Counted from the stretch's first letter, positions 12,613 through 24,208 are shown. The stretch: 64,000 nucleotides of DNA from Paralithodes platypus (GCA_032716605.1 CM064569.1:14928847-14992846); one strand, 5' to 3'. Translations and numbers: made by a program. Notes: a model not told the origin generated them from the sequence alone.

Positions 12613-13818
12613 AGAAAGCAAAGAGTAGTCATAAACGGTAAGGCATCTAAATGGACCAATGTAAGTAGCGGGGTACCCCAGGGATCGGTACTAGGACCAA
12701 TTATCTTTCTAATTTACATCAACGACGTAGATGAGGGTCTCACCTGTACAATCTCAAAATTTGCTGACGATACAAAAATTGCAAATAGCGTACTCTCAAA
12801 AGAACAAGTTGACGATATGCAACACAATTTAGATAAATTGTCATGTTGGGCCCAAATTTGGCAAATGAGTTTCAATGCGGATAAATGTAAAGTACTACAT
12901 ATCGGATACCTAAATGAGAAAGCAAACTATTCGATGAATGGCACTCAGCTTAAGAATGTAAACAGAGAAACCGATCTGGGAGTAACAATATCGAGTAACC
13001 TAAAACCGAGTCAACAATGTTCAGAAGTTGTTAAGAAGGCAAACAAAATAATTGGCTATATAGGCAGGTCATTTGAGCATAAATCCAAAGAACTTATCCT
13101 AACCCTTTACAATTCCTTAGTCCGCCCTCTTCTGGAATACTGCATTCAATCCTGGTGCCCTTATTACCAAAAAGATATAAACAAGCTAGAACGAGTTCAA
13201 CGTAGAGTTACCAAAATGATACGTAGCCTAAAGAACAAACCATACGAAGAGCATCTTAGAGAATTAAATATATTTCCTTTAACCCAGCGCAGATTAAGAG
13301 GTGACTTAATTCAAGTGTTCAAAATCATCAAAGGCATCGACAATATGAACTGTAGTAAGTACTTCACTATCGACCAATCTAATTACACTCGGGGAAACGG
13401 TTGCAAAATTATTGGTAAATCTTTTAACTCACACAAATCTAAGAATTTCTTCTTCAATCGAGTTGTCAACTTGTAGAATGGGCTTCCCCGAGAGACGTTA
13501 TAGAAATGCAGCACCGTTGATTTATTTAAACTCCGCTTAGACAAATATCTCGCATCAAACCCGCGACTGACTGTGTTTGTAAATGAATAACTTTATTTTA
13601 TCCCCCCGTCAGTTACTAACCCATCTGTCCCCTACTAACTTCCTAATCCTGCCACGGACATTAGTTCCAGGGCAGTAGTTCCCTTTCCAATGTTCCCTTA
13701 CCAACTCTAAACCACTGTTTGGACACTTGATCCTCAGTGTTTTGGAGGACAAGCAGCCTAGAAGGGCCACTAGGCCTGTTGTTACTTGATTTTCTTTGTA
13801 CTCCTTTCTTCCTTTGTA
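12613..13818 (+). pseudogene. LINE (CR1-like family 1), 5'-truncated ORF2, inserted in satellite
   Basis: The frame starts inside the reverse transcriptase at RKQRVVINGK with no start codon: the element is 5'-truncated there. Motif B (GVPQGSVLGP) and motif C (FADD) are intact, followed by the thumb/C-terminal region through CPYYQKDINKLERVQRR. At about 13475 the Trp codon of the conserved NLWNGLP segment is TAG, and small insertions follow, so the tail to about 13590 is out of frame. Compared with the copy at 25105-26665 it is very similar over the shared part, including the 3' region with GGACACTTGATCCTCAG and a CTTTGTACTCC tail. Satellite units flank both sides. Dead copy; the family name CR1-like is inference from motifs. 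Confidence 0.9.
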
Positions 13819-16800
13819 CTACCATAACTACCAACATTACCAGTATTCTAACCTACCACAACTACCAACATTACCAATATTCTAACTTACAACTACCAAC
13901 ATTACCAGTATTCTAACCTACCACAACTACCAACATTACCAGTATTCTAACCTACCACAACTACCAACATTACTAGTATTCTAACCTACCACAACTACCA
14001 ACATTACCAGTATTCTAACTTACCACAACTACCAACATTACCAGTATTCTAACTTACCACAACTACCAACATTACCAGTATTCTAACTTACCACAACTAC
14101 CAACATTACCAGTATTCTAACCTACCAGAATGACCAACATTACCAGTATTCTAACCTACCACAACTACCAACATTACCAGTATTCTAACTTAACACAACT
14201 ACCAACATTACCAATATTCTAATCTACCACAACTACCAACATTACCAGTATTCTAACTTACCACAACTACCAACATTACCAGTATTATATCTTACCACAA
14301 CTACCAACATTACCAGTATTCTAACCTACCACAACTACCAACATTACCAGTATTCTAACCTACCACAACTATCAACATTACCAGTATTCTAACCTACCAC
14401 AATTACCAACATTACCAGTCTTCTAACCTACCACAACTACCAACATTACCAGTATTCTAACTTACCACAACTACCAACATTACCAGTATTCTAACTTACC
14501 ACAACTACCAACATTACCAGTATTCTAACCTACCACAACGACCAACATTACCAGTATTCTAACTTACCACAACTACCAACATTACCAGTATTCTAACTTA
14601 CCACAACTACCAACATTACCAGTATTCTAACTTACCACAACTACCAACATTACCAGTATTATATCTTACCACAACTACCAACATTACCAGTATTCTAACC
14701 TACCACAACTACCAACATTACCAGTATTCTAACCTACCACAACTACCAACATTACCAGTATTATATCTTACCACAACTACCAACATTACCAGCATTCTAA
14801 CCTACCCCAACTACCAACATTACCAGTATTCTAACCTACCACAACTACCAACATTACCAGTATTCTAACTTACCACAACTACCAACATTACCAGTATTCT
14901 AATTTACCACAACTACCAACATTACCAGCATTCTAACCTACCACAACTACCAACATTACTAGTATTCTAACTTACCACAACTACCAACATTACCAGTATT
15001 CTAACCTACCACAACTACCACCATTACCAGTATTATATCTTACCACAACTACCAACATTACCAGTATTCTAACCTACCACAGCCACCAACATTACCAGTA
15101 TTCTAGCTTACCACAACTACCAACATTTCCAGTATTTTATCCTACAACAACTACCAACATTACCAGTATTCTAACTTACCACAACTACCAACATTACCAG
15201 TATTCTAACTGAACACAACTACCAACATTACCAGTATTCTAATCTACCACAACTACCAACATTACCAGAATTCTAACTTACCACAACTACCAACATTACC
15301 AGTATTCTAACCTACCACAACTACCAACATTACCAGTATTCTAACCTACCACAACTACCAACATTACCAGTATTATAGCTTACCACAACTACCAACATTA
15401 CCAGTATTCTAACTTAACACAACTACCAACATTACCAATATTCTAACCTACCACAACTACCAACATTACCAGTATTCTAACTTAACACAACTACCAACAT
15501 TACCAGTAATCTAACATACCACAACTACCAACATTACCAGTATTCTAACCTACCACAACTACCAACATTACCAGTATTCTAACCTACCACAACTACCAAC
15601 ATTACCAGTATTCTAACTTAACGCACCTACCAACATTACCAGTATTCTAACATACCACAACTACCAACATTACCAGTATTCTAACCTACCACAACGACCA
15701 ACATTACCAGTATTCTAACCTACCACAACTACCAACATTACCAGTATTCTAACTTACCACAACTACCAACATTACCAGTATTGTATCTTACCACAACTAC
15801 CAACATTACCAGTATTCTAACCTACCACAACTACCAACATTACCAGTATTCTAACCTACCACAAATACCAACATTACCAGTATTCTAACTTACCACAACT
15901 ACCAACAGCACCAGTATTCTAATTTACCATAACTACCAACAATACCAGCATTCTAACCTACCACAACTACCAACATTACCAGCATTTTAACTTACCACAA
16001 CTACCAACATTACCAGTATTCTAACTTACCACAACTACCAACATTACCTGTATTATATCTTACCACAACTACCAACATTACCAGTATTCTAACCTACCAC
16101 AATTACCAACATTACCAGTATTCTAACCTACCACAACCACCAACATTACCAGTATTCTAACTTACCACAACTACCAACATTACCATTATTCTAACCTACC
16201 ACAACTACCAACATTACCAGTATTCTAACCTACCAAAACTACCAACATTGCCAGTATTCTAACTTAACACAACTACCAACATTACCAGTATTCTAATCTA
16301 CCACAACTACCAACATTACCAGTATTCTAACTTACCACAACTACCAACATTACCAGTATTCTATCCTACCACAACTACCAACATTACCAGTATTCTAACC
16401 TATCACAACTACCAACATTACCAGTATTATAACTTACCACAACTACCGACATTACCAGTATTCTAACTTAACATAACTACCAACATTACCAGTATTCTAA
16501 CTTAACACAACTACCAACATTACCAATATTCTTACCTACCACAACTACCCACATTACCAGTATTCTAACTTAACACAACTACCAACATTACCAGTAATCT
16601 AACATACCACAACTACCAACATTACCAGTATTCTAATCTACCACAACTACCAACATTACCAGTATTCTAACCTACCACAACTACCAACATTACCAGTATT
16701 CTAAACTACCACAACTACCAACATTACCAGTATTCTAACTTAACGCAACTACCAACATTACCAGTATTCTAACCTACCACAACTACCAACATTACCAGTA

Positions 16801-17150
16801 TTCTAACCTACCACAACGACCAACATTACCAGTATTCTAACCTACCACAACTACCAACATTTCCAGTATTCTAACTTACCACAACTACCAACATTACCAG
16901 TATTCTAACCTATCACAACTACCAACATTAACAATATTCTAACCTACCACAACTACCAACATTACCAGTATTCTAACCTACCACAACTACCAACATTACC
17001 AGTATTCTAACTTACCACAACTACCAACATTACCAGTATTCTAACCTATCACAACTACCAACATTAACAATATTGTAATCTGCCACAACTACCAACATTA
17101 ACAATATTCTATCCTACCATAACTACCAACATTAACAATATTCTAACCTA
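13819..17150. repeat. 34-bp satellite, main block, about 97 units
   Basis: Same unit as 12340-12612. Common variants are CAGTATTATATCTTA, CTAACTTAACAC and CAATATTCTAATCTA. The last units near 17050-17150 carry ATTAACAATATTC and decay into single-copy DNA. Confidence 0.95.
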
Positions 17151-17390
17151 CCTTCTATCACTACTACTAACATATATGTCTACCAATATTGCTGACCTAT
17201 TCATGCAGTGACTAGCTTACTAACATTCAACAGAGAAACTTACCACGCTACTAACATTTAATGTCATTAATTTTTACATTAATCAGTATTACTCCTAGAC
17301 AGCTTTCATAAATTAGATATGAATCACATCTACAATAACAATTACCAAACGTACATTACTGTTATATGTTATTTATATATATATTATATA

Positions 17391-17425
<35 letters not shown>

Positions 17426-17449
17426 TATATATATATTATTATATATACC

Positions 17450-17494
<45 letters not shown>

Positions 17495-17607
17495 TTATCA
17501 CACATCCTAACACCATTAGTTGTATGAACCTTGTTTGTATGAGCTTTGTTTATATCCACCCAGTTATTTTATATTAAACAAATAAATCTAACATCTTAAC
17601 CTACTAA
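17151..17607. other. array edge and long AT microsatellite
   Basis: Decayed satellite, then TA-rich microsatellite at about 17378-17482 including an ACCGG interruption. Nothing coding is seen. Confidence 0.7.
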
Positions 17608-17611
17608 TTAA

Positions 17612-17925
17612 CAACATCTGGTCCCCCTTCTTCCTCATGTTTAGCCCCACTAGTTTTCAGACTTTAAAACGATCGGCCCATTAGTTTGACGATTTTAAGA
17701 TTTTTCGCCCCATTTCTGTGTCAATATTAAGACTTTTCGTGTCATTTAGCTTTCGAATATTTCCTGGCGAGCGAAAGCGACCTGTAATGAAGGAGAGACT
17801 GGGAATTGTTTCTAGCAAATAATATACAAATATATCTAGAAAGGGGATCTTGGGGATGTGTGTGTGTGTGTGTGTGTTTTTTTTTTTGTTTTTTTTTAGG
17901 TCTTGGGAGGAAACTAAACAAATTA
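17612..17925 (+). mobile_element. MITE family A copy, 5' end shortened
   Basis: Contains TCTGGTCCCCCTTCTTCCTC, ATTAGTTTGACGATTTTAAG and CCTGGCGAGCGAAAGCGACC. The GC hairpin is lost. A (GT)n expansion at 17858-17877 lies where other copies have a GTGTTTTTTT tract. Confidence 0.75.
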
Positions 17926-17940
17926 TAATAAATAAAATTA

Positions 17941-18170
17941 TCAACCCTAAAACAAAACTTCTACCAACTACCAACTTTGTGTTATCTACCAACTACCATC
18001 ACTTCATCTTAACCAAGTAACTACCATTAATTACTACATCTTAATTTACCACCTACCATCACTTCACATAATCTACCATCATTAGATCTTAATCTACCAT
18101 CACTACATCTTAATCTACCATCACTTCATATTATCTACCATCACAACCAACACTCGTCTTCGTGACCTCA
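17941..18170. repeat. degenerate ATCTACCATCACTTCATCTT repeat
   Basis: About eight loose copies of a 20-25 bp motif; irregular. Confidence 0.6.
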
Positions 18171-18294
18171 GCCAATTACACCCACTATAATCAAATCTTC
18201 GACCCTCGTAATCAAAATCCCATTAGACTCTCTCCTTACTTTCGACCAGCCCCTCTCAGCCCATGTCAGGCCTTGGTAGCTTTATATCGGTCTA

Positions 18295-18560
18295 TAATCA
18301 GCCCTTAGCGCCCTTATGTTACCCTTTATAAGCCTACTGTAGCCTTATTTCACCCTTTATGAGATTAGCGCCCTTATGTTACCCTTTATAAGCCTACTGT
18401 CAGCCTTATTTCACCCTGTATGAACTTAATGCCCTTATTTCACCCTTTATAAGCCTATTGTCAGCCTTATTTCACCTTTTATGAGCTTAGCGCCCTTTTT
18501 TCACCCTTTATAAGCCTACTGTTAGCCCTATTTCACCCTTTATGAGCCTACTGCCAGGCA
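18295..18560. repeat. 60-bp imperfect tandem repeat, about 4 units
   Basis: Repeats AGCGCCCTTATGTTACCC, TTTATAAGCCTACTGT and CAGCCTTATTTCACCCT with indels. Confidence 0.8.
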
Positions 18561-18567
18561 TTATCAG

Positions 18568-18885
18568 ACCAATGTATGTGGTAACCCAGGTTCGAATCCA
18601 GGGACGATCACATGCTTTCATTAATTTCATTGGCGGGTGTTTGGTGTTGAGAGTGGAATTAATAACAATCAGATTTGTTCAGGTTCAGGAGTAATTCCCT
18701 AGCAAGACCTTTCCTTGTGGTTAAGTGCCCCATCAATTACTCCTTCCATACATGTAATCATTAGGCTATCATGGTGCAGTTGGGTATATGTACAGGCTTA
18801 GATTAATATCCAGTATTCGAGAATGGATAATAATTATCCATATTTAATAATAATTATTATTAAAGCTAATGCATAAACCTTTAAC
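18568..18885 (+). mobile_element. tRNA-derived SINE (family G), long form
   Basis: B box GGTTCGAATCC at about 18590, body ATTAATTTCATTGG, then a 3' body with CAGGAGTAATTCCCTAGC and TGGTTAAGTGCCCCATCAAT that recurs in the copy at 39585. It ends next to CCTTTAACTGTCTTGATGG, which resembles the start of another SINE head. Confidence 0.7.
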
Positions 18886-19002
18886 TGTCTTGATGGCTCT
18901 TAGCAGCTTTATTTCTGACTTTAAGAGCCCAATATCATCTCCTAGTAGACTCATTTGGGATATTATGAGCTGATATATGTCTTAGCAGGCGTATTTCAAC
19001 CT

Positions 19003-19212
19003 TTAATATAAGCACCATGACGCCTTTTTACTTTTGATTGTAGCTAAAATTAGAAAATTGTATGCAGTTTACAAAGGGCTTATGTTATTAAGAGGGTTTA
19101 TTGAGATCGTATTTACCCATTTGAGTCGTAGAGGTACATTTTAAAGTATAGAAAATCGTCTACTGGTAACAAGAATATGATAACAATTACATAATGGTGG
19201 TGAAGGGGTTAA
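19003..19212. mobile_element. MITE family D copy, diverged
   Basis: TTAA at 19003-19006 and GTGAAGGGGTTAA at the right end. Inner arms GCTAAAATTAGAAAATTGTA and AAAATCGTCTACTGGTAAC. Confidence 0.65.
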
Positions 19213-19462
19213 AACTATTACTGTATGTCGGAGTTTACCAGCCTGTGAGCCTATTATTATCCCTTACATATTTAAGTATGTTTTGTTAAACCTTTTATAC
19301 ATTCATACAACTATACTTCAACCATTATTACCCTCCTGATTGATTGATGGCTGGAGTAAAGTTGGAATGTAGAAGAGTTTGGAGAGAGGAAGATAAAGTG
19401 GAGAAATGCGAAGTAAAGTAGGAGATGAAAAGTTCTCGGGCTCAACCGAGATGCTTCATTGT

Positions 19463-20362
19463 TTATTTATTTTGAAGTGATGATAAGTGCAGCAATTTTG
19501 TTAGCTTTTTCTGGGTCGCTTCAGGTGTACGTCTTCCTGCTGTTGCATTCTTCTTGAGTTCCATGATCATGTCGCCGATGGTCTCTTCTAGCTCGCTGGC
19601 GGTCATTCCCAGGTCAATGTCTTCTTCTCCTTCCTCCATCCCCTCCACATCGACGTCTTCTCCTATGGTGGACTCGGAGTATTCAGACGACGTGGAGGCT
19701 GCCACCGGATGATCAATGGTGGCTGGTGATGGAGTGGAGGTTGAGGCTGGTCCTGCAGAGTTGACTGGTGGTGGAGAGTCAGTGACTGCAGAACAAGGAG
19801 GTGGTGGGGTGGACTTCGAGAGAGACTTTTGGAGAACCAGACGCCTCCTCGGGTGACATCTCTGTCTCACAGCCTGAGATGGAATGAGGCTAGATGATGG
19901 AGATGGTGTTGGAAGAGGTGGGATGGTAATGGTTGGGAGGTTGTTTGCCTTCAGGAGCGATGGTAGGTACTCCTGCAGGAGATGATGGTTCCCTTGGCAA
20001 AAGGCCGTAGCAGTTATGACAACCACCTGGATTAGCTCCAGGCGGTTATCATAGATGACTGCTGTGGCATGGTGTTCCTCCCTCCTGGTTCTTCCATGTC
20101 TAGAGCCCTTCAGGACTTCTCCTTCAGGGCCCATAACGTTGGTGGCCTCCTCTCCTCTTTTCGTCTTTTTAATCCTGAAGGACACCCTCTCATTGTTGGA
20201 AAGAGAGGGCACAGGATGACGAGGGTTGGGCTTTTCAATGCCTGTTGAGTGGACAAAGATGTCCCCTCCATTGTGAGTGATAAAACCATACCCCTTCTTG
20301 GTGTTAAACCACTTAACGTGGCCAGTAAGGGTGGTTGTGGTGCTGGAGGTCTCGGCAGGCAT
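19463..20362 (-). CDS. intronless cold-shock-domain (Y-box-like) protein
   Basis: A 299-residue frame with an ATG at 20360-20362. A longer frame to 20383 would need a TTG start, and an in-frame stop lies just upstream. Residues 13-85 form a cold-shock domain: GHVKWFNTKKGYGFI carries the RNP1 aromatic residues and DIFVHSTGIEK carries RNP2, followed by NPRHPVPSLSNNERVSF and EEATNVMGPEG. This is the Y-box layout, which binds single-stranded RNA or DNA. After a basic stretch (GSRHGRTRREEHH) comes a Pro/Ser/Thr-rich linker, an acidic segment of Glu, Asp and Gly (about residues 215-260) and a helical Lys-rich C-terminus. Typical Y-box proteins have basic/aromatic islands instead of this acidic tail. 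The stop TAA overlaps an AATAAA. The frame is GC-richer than its AT-rich flanks and has no introns. It may be a retrogene, a lineage-specific single-exon gene or ORF1 of a retroelement. No RT lies beside it. Confidence 0.8.
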   Translation of the reverse strand: MPAETSSTTTTLTGHVKWFNTKKGYGFITHNGGDIFVHSTGIEKPNPRHPVPSLSNNERVSFRIKKTKRGEEATNVMGPEGEVLKGSRHGRTRREEHHATAVIYDNRLELIQVVVITATAFCQGNHHLLQEYLPSLLKANNLPTITIPPLPTPSPSSSLIPSQAVRQRCHPRRRLVLQKSLSKSTPPPPCSAVTDSPPPVNSAGPASTSTPSPATIDHPVAASTSSEYSESTIGEDVDVEGMEEGEEDIDLGMTASELEETIGDMIMELKKNATAGRRTPEATQKKLTKLLHLSSLQNK

Positions 20363-20383
20363 GCTGGAGTGGAGTCCTGTCAA

Positions 20384-20940
20384 CCTTTATCAGTATTTAT
20401 TTAGAGTTCCTGAGCCTACTAGTATTCCTTAACACCATTCTTTTTAGTCTATGAGAATACTATTAATCTCTAGCAAACTCATTTTTTTACTCACCATATT
20501 TCAGCCATTAGTTACGTGGTTATAATTATATTTTGCAGTCTTAGTTAATTAATTTCAATCATTCCCATTTTCTTTCAATTTTCTCACCTAGCATATCTAG
20601 TTAGAACTTTTGTAATGTTATTTCACTCCTCAATATGCCTTTATCAATATTATGTCAGCTTATGCCTACTTAATTTCTTCTTCTTTCAGTTCGCCTCTAA
20701 CAGGTATATTTATTGTATTGTATTGCAGTAAATAGGGACCTGGGGACATTAGGTTTGTTCCATTCCTGTGTCTTTTTTTCCTAGTGACGATAGCTAGTTT
20801 GCAATATATGAAAAAATGCGGCCGATTTTGTCTACAGAATTATGTATAAACTTAACTTGCAGGATGATCTGGGGTCAATTTTTGTTTGGGTTGAGGGATG
20901 TTGAGGTGAAATAGGAAAAACAAATGACCTAAAAACAATA
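20384..20940. other. unassigned AT-rich stretch upstream of the cold-shock gene
   Basis: No coding frame, tandem repeat or recognised MITE. A small TATTG repeat occurs at about 20715-20730. It would hold the promoter of the minus-strand gene, but no TATA/initiator arrangement can be assigned with confidence. Confidence 0.4.
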
Positions 20941-20946
20941 CAAATT

Positions 20947-21012
20947 CAATCGTGTTAGCCGAGTGGTCTAAGGCGCTGTATGCTGTCAGCGAGGTCAAGG
21001 GTACAAGTTAAC
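20947..21012 (+). mobile_element. tRNA-Leu/Ser-like head, probable SINE or tRNA relic
   Basis: GTTAGCCGAGTGGTCTAAGG is a strong A-box/D-arm as in class II tRNAs. The expected B box is degenerate (GGTACAAGTT) and the arms do not fold fully, so it is not a functional tRNA. The 250 bp downstream has no other copy in this window. Confidence 0.55.
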
Positions 21013-21284
21013 CAGAATCCTAAATGTTTTTCCGGCTATCCCAATGGAGAGGATTGTATCGTGGTCCTTCCCTAGTCAAGCTGCTACTATCAGCTTGTGT
21101 TAGCCTACACATACTTCTCCAGTGCATCTGCGTATGTTCCATAGTAGGAACTAGGCACCTCACAGTCACCAAAGGTCGCATGTGATCTCGTAGTTAAGGT
21201 AGGATACGCATTGTACTGTAAGTAAAAGAATAACTCTGTAGATTTTCAGCCTAACGACTGCAAGTGAACAATGACCCCCCAAAA

Positions 21285-21637
21285 TCTTGAATCACTAGTG
21301 TTAAGTTAGCCATACTTGAATCACTAGTGTTAAGTTAGCCATACTTGAATCACTAGTGTTAAGTTAGCCATACTTGAATCACTAGTGTTAAGTTAGCCAT
21401 ACTTGAATCACTAGTGTTAAGTTAGCCATACTTGAATCACTAGTGTTAAGTTAGCCATACTTGAATCACTAGTGTTAAGTTAGCCATACTTGAATCACTA
21501 GTGTTAAGTTAGCCATACTTGAATCACTAGTGTTAAGTTAGCCATACTTGAATCACTAGTGTTAAGTTAGCCATACTTGAATCACTAGTGTTAAGTTAGC
21601 CATACTTGAATCACTAGTGTTAAGTTAGCCATACTTG
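21285..21637. repeat. 29-bp satellite, 12 nearly identical units
   Basis: Unit contains CTTGAATCACTAGTG and TTAAGTTAGCCATA. Units look identical throughout, indicating very recent expansion or sequence homogenisation. Confidence 0.95.
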
Positions 21638-22032
21638 TAAAATTCACCAACTATACGAGACGAGACGGAGAAGGGTGCGAGGAAGCCGTAAAGTGGTCCC
21701 GAACCCTAAGAATTGGAACTTTAGATGTTGTGTCTCTTCTGGCTCTGTCTCAAGTCGACCACCCCCAGCTATGGGGTAAGTGCGATTTTGAGTTTATCTT
21801 GTGTCGTCCCAATTTTGGTTTGTTTATTTTGCAAGTTTTACATTATAAAATGAAATAAAATATATACATACAGTACATACAAGTTAGTCAGCAGAGCATT
21901 TGAACCAGTACCAACCCAAGCAGAGCCCACCAAACCAATGTCAATATGTCTGGGCTACCCTAAGCCAACGTGACCCAACAGTAATGGTTGGGTTGGCAGG
22001 GATGTGATCTACTGCTTCAAATGCTCCACTGG
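21638..22032. other. possible RTE-type endonuclease relic and a small inverted repeat
   Basis: An open plus-strand frame at about 21664-21850 contains LRIGTLDVVSL, which resembles the first strand of RTE-type LINE endonucleases, but the similarity ends after 11 residues. At 21894-22031 GCAGAGCATTTGAACCAGTA is mirrored by TACTGCTTCAAATGCTCCAC, an imperfect inverted repeat with a 100-bp spacer. Confidence 0.35.
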
Positions 22033-22402
22033 TTAAGGGGGTAGAGCTTGGTTTTTGGTCTATATATTTATCTATTAATATATTTTTGAGTTTCCTCGCT
22101 AGACCTCCATCAAGCTTAGAAAAACACCCCTAGACCCCCTTTCAAGGTAAATGTGTAATTTTTTCGGTAGAAAAATGTCCCGGCCGAAGGCCGCTTCCTT
22201 CTAAAATTAGAGGCTCGCTTTCGCTCGCCAGGACAAAATTGACACCTAAAGGGCATGAAAGGTTTTAACATTGACAACAAAAAATGAGGCGAAAGGTCTC
22301 AAAATCGCCAAACTAATGGAACGAACGTCTTAAAACCTCAAAACTAATATGCTAAACATGAGGGAGAAGGGGTCCAGAAAAAGCGAGTATTACCCCCTTA
22401 AA
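22033..22402 (-). mobile_element. MITE family A copy, GGGGGTAG subtype, complete
   Basis: TTAA at 22033-22036 and 22399-22402. Ends GGGGGTAGAGCTTGG and GAGTATTACCCCC. Read on the minus strand it carries the full cassette: GGCGAGCGAAAGCGAGCC and the hairpin around CGGCCTTCGGCCGG (seen here as CCCGGCCGAAGGCCGC). The right TTAA is shared with a family D copy. Confidence 0.9.
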
Positions 22403-22611
22403 CCATTCCTTACCGGTGCCGTACTTTCACCTTTATTGTGGCTACTATGAGACGATTTTATTCAGCTTAAAAAGGTCTTCCAGCAATTAACAGGCGTCAA
22501 ACTATCTCGCTTAACCCTTTTTACGACCTCAGATCCTTCTTAAACTGTACAAAATCGTCTAAATATAGCTAGAATAAATTTAAAAGACGTCGCCGGTACA
22601 GCAGGGGTTAA
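22399..22611. mobile_element. MITE family D copy, complete
   Basis: TTAA shared with the family A element on its left; right end CAGCAGGGGTTAA. Inner arms ACTATGAGACGATTTTATTC and AAAATCGTCTAAATATAGCT, and AAAGACGTCGCCGGTAC near the right terminus. Confidence 0.87.
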
Positions 22612-22689
22612 TTCAATCACTATACTGTACGCTGTTAAACATTCAGGCTGTACAAAATAGTATATATAATTATTAGGTAAATTGATAGT

Positions 22690-23395
22690 GATTCACCCTT
22701 CTATCCTTATACTATACTCTGATTGATAGTGATTCACCCTTCTATCCTTATACTATACTCTGATTGATAGTGATTCACCCTTCTATCCTTATACTATACT
22801 CTGATTCACCCTTCTATCCTTATACTATACTCTGATTCACCCTTCTATCCTTATACTATACTCTGATTCACCCTTCTATCCTTATACTATACTCTGATTC
22901 ACCCTTCTATCCTTATATACTCTGATTCACCCTTCTATCCTTATACTATACTCTGATTCACCCTTCTATCCTTATACTATACTCTGATTCACCCTTCTAT
23001 CCTTATACTATACTCTGATTCACCCTTCTATCCTTATACTATACTCTGATTCACCCTTCTATCCTTATACTATACTCTGATTCACCCTTCTATCCTTATA
23101 CTATACTCTGATTCACCCTTCTATCCTTATACTATACTCTGATTCACCCTTCTATCCTTATACTATACTCTGATTCACCCTTCTATCCTTATACTATACT
23201 CTGATTCACCCTTCTATCCTTATACTATACTCTGATTCACCCTTCTATCCTTATACTATACTCTGATTCACCCTTCTATCCTTATACTATACTCTGATTC
23301 ACCCTTCTATCCTTATACTATACTCTGATTCACCCTTCTATCCTTATACTATACTCTGATTCACCCTTCTATCCTTATACTGTACTCTGATTCAT
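22690..23395. repeat. 31-bp satellite, about 22 units
   Basis: Unit contains TGATTCACCCTTCTATCC and TTATACTATACTC. The first three units are 41 bp because of an extra GATTGATAGT. The array ends inside the left end of a family F MITE, whose terminal TATACTCTGATTCA is part of the satellite unit. Confidence 0.95.
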
Positions 23396-23809
23396 TTCAT
23401 CTGACGGTGAATTGAATCTCTTAGCAGCTGATTTCTCGATAACTAACGGAAAAATAAGAAACTATAGTCTATTCGCTGTAAGTAGGCGAGAAATTATGAC
23501 CTCTAACCTCTGTAACTCAAACACGACTAGAGTAATCGAGCTAATATTTCTTACCATTTGGGAAGAGTCAGTCACGGAATAGGTGTGGAAATTTACAGCC
23601 CATTTGCTCTAGCCCTTTTTGAGTTACAGAGGATAGAGGTCATTATTTATCGCCTACTTACAGCGAATAGACTATAGTATGTCTCTGCTTCATATCAGTA
23701 CCCAGCCTACATAATTAGCACCATATTTCACTGCACAATCTTCAAAATAACTGATAAATCTTAATAGAAACTTTGCAATTTACCGTCAGTTGAGAAGAAA
23801 CAGACTATA
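23379..23809. mobile_element. MITE family F copy, interrupted by family C
   Basis: Left part CATTTCATCTGACGG and CAGCTGATTTCTCGATAAC; right part TAATTAGCACCATATTTCAC and CAATTTACCGTCAGTTG, ending CAGACTATAG. The family C element at 23463-23676 splits it. The ends CTGACGG and CCGTCAG form inverted repeats. Confidence 0.85.
23463..23676. mobile_element. MITE family C copy nested in family F
   Basis: TATAGTCTATTCGCTGTAAG and CTTACAGCGAATAGACTATA are near-perfect inverted ends. Inner CTCTGTAACTCAAACACG pairs with TTTTTGAGTTACAGAGG. Inserted at a TATA in the host MITE. Confidence 0.88.
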
Positions 23810-23851
23810 GATGGGATCATTAGTACCATGATACCCTTATATGAGTATATC

Positions 23852-23965
23852 ATTATATTTCGGTGTGAGTATCCTAGGTTCGAGTCCTTGAAGTGCCACA
23901 TGTATTTGTTTATTTCATTAATTGAGTTTAGAAGTAAATTTGGTTGGTGAAAAAATATGAATCAT
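23852..23965 (+). mobile_element. SINE family G fragment
   Basis: TTTCGGTGTGAGTATCCTAG, then B box GGTTCGAGTCC and GTGCCACATGTATTTG; same as the copies at 39585 and 56757. The A box is missing. Confidence 0.7.
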
Positions 23966-24017
23966 GGGAACTTTAATTTTCCTTTTCATACCTGCATGAA
24001 TCCCATAACTGTTGACA

Positions 24018-24208
24018 GTGTTCGAATGCCTCTTTTATCAATTGTATACAATTGTATGTAGCCCAGGAATTATTTCTAGGATTCAAAATGGTAAAACTAT
24101 CTGAATATAGCTTACGATACCCATAAGTCCTTCCTGACCTGTATAATATCGTTTAGTGATAGCCAGAATAGGATGAAGAAAGGCGTCATGGTGTACTGAA
24201 GATATTAA
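24018..24208. mobile_element. MITE family D copy
   Basis: Right half is clear: AATATCGTTTAGTGATAGCC then AGAAAGGCGTCATGGTGTAC and TTAA at 24205-24208, shared with the next family A copy. Confidence 0.7.

Noticed and set aside
19463..20383. A longer cold-shock protein starting at 20383
   Set aside because: That start would be TTG; the first ATG is at 20362 and nothing conserved is lost by using it.
20947..21012. A functional tRNA gene
   Set aside because: Only the A box and D arm are convincing; the T arm and acceptor stem do not pair.
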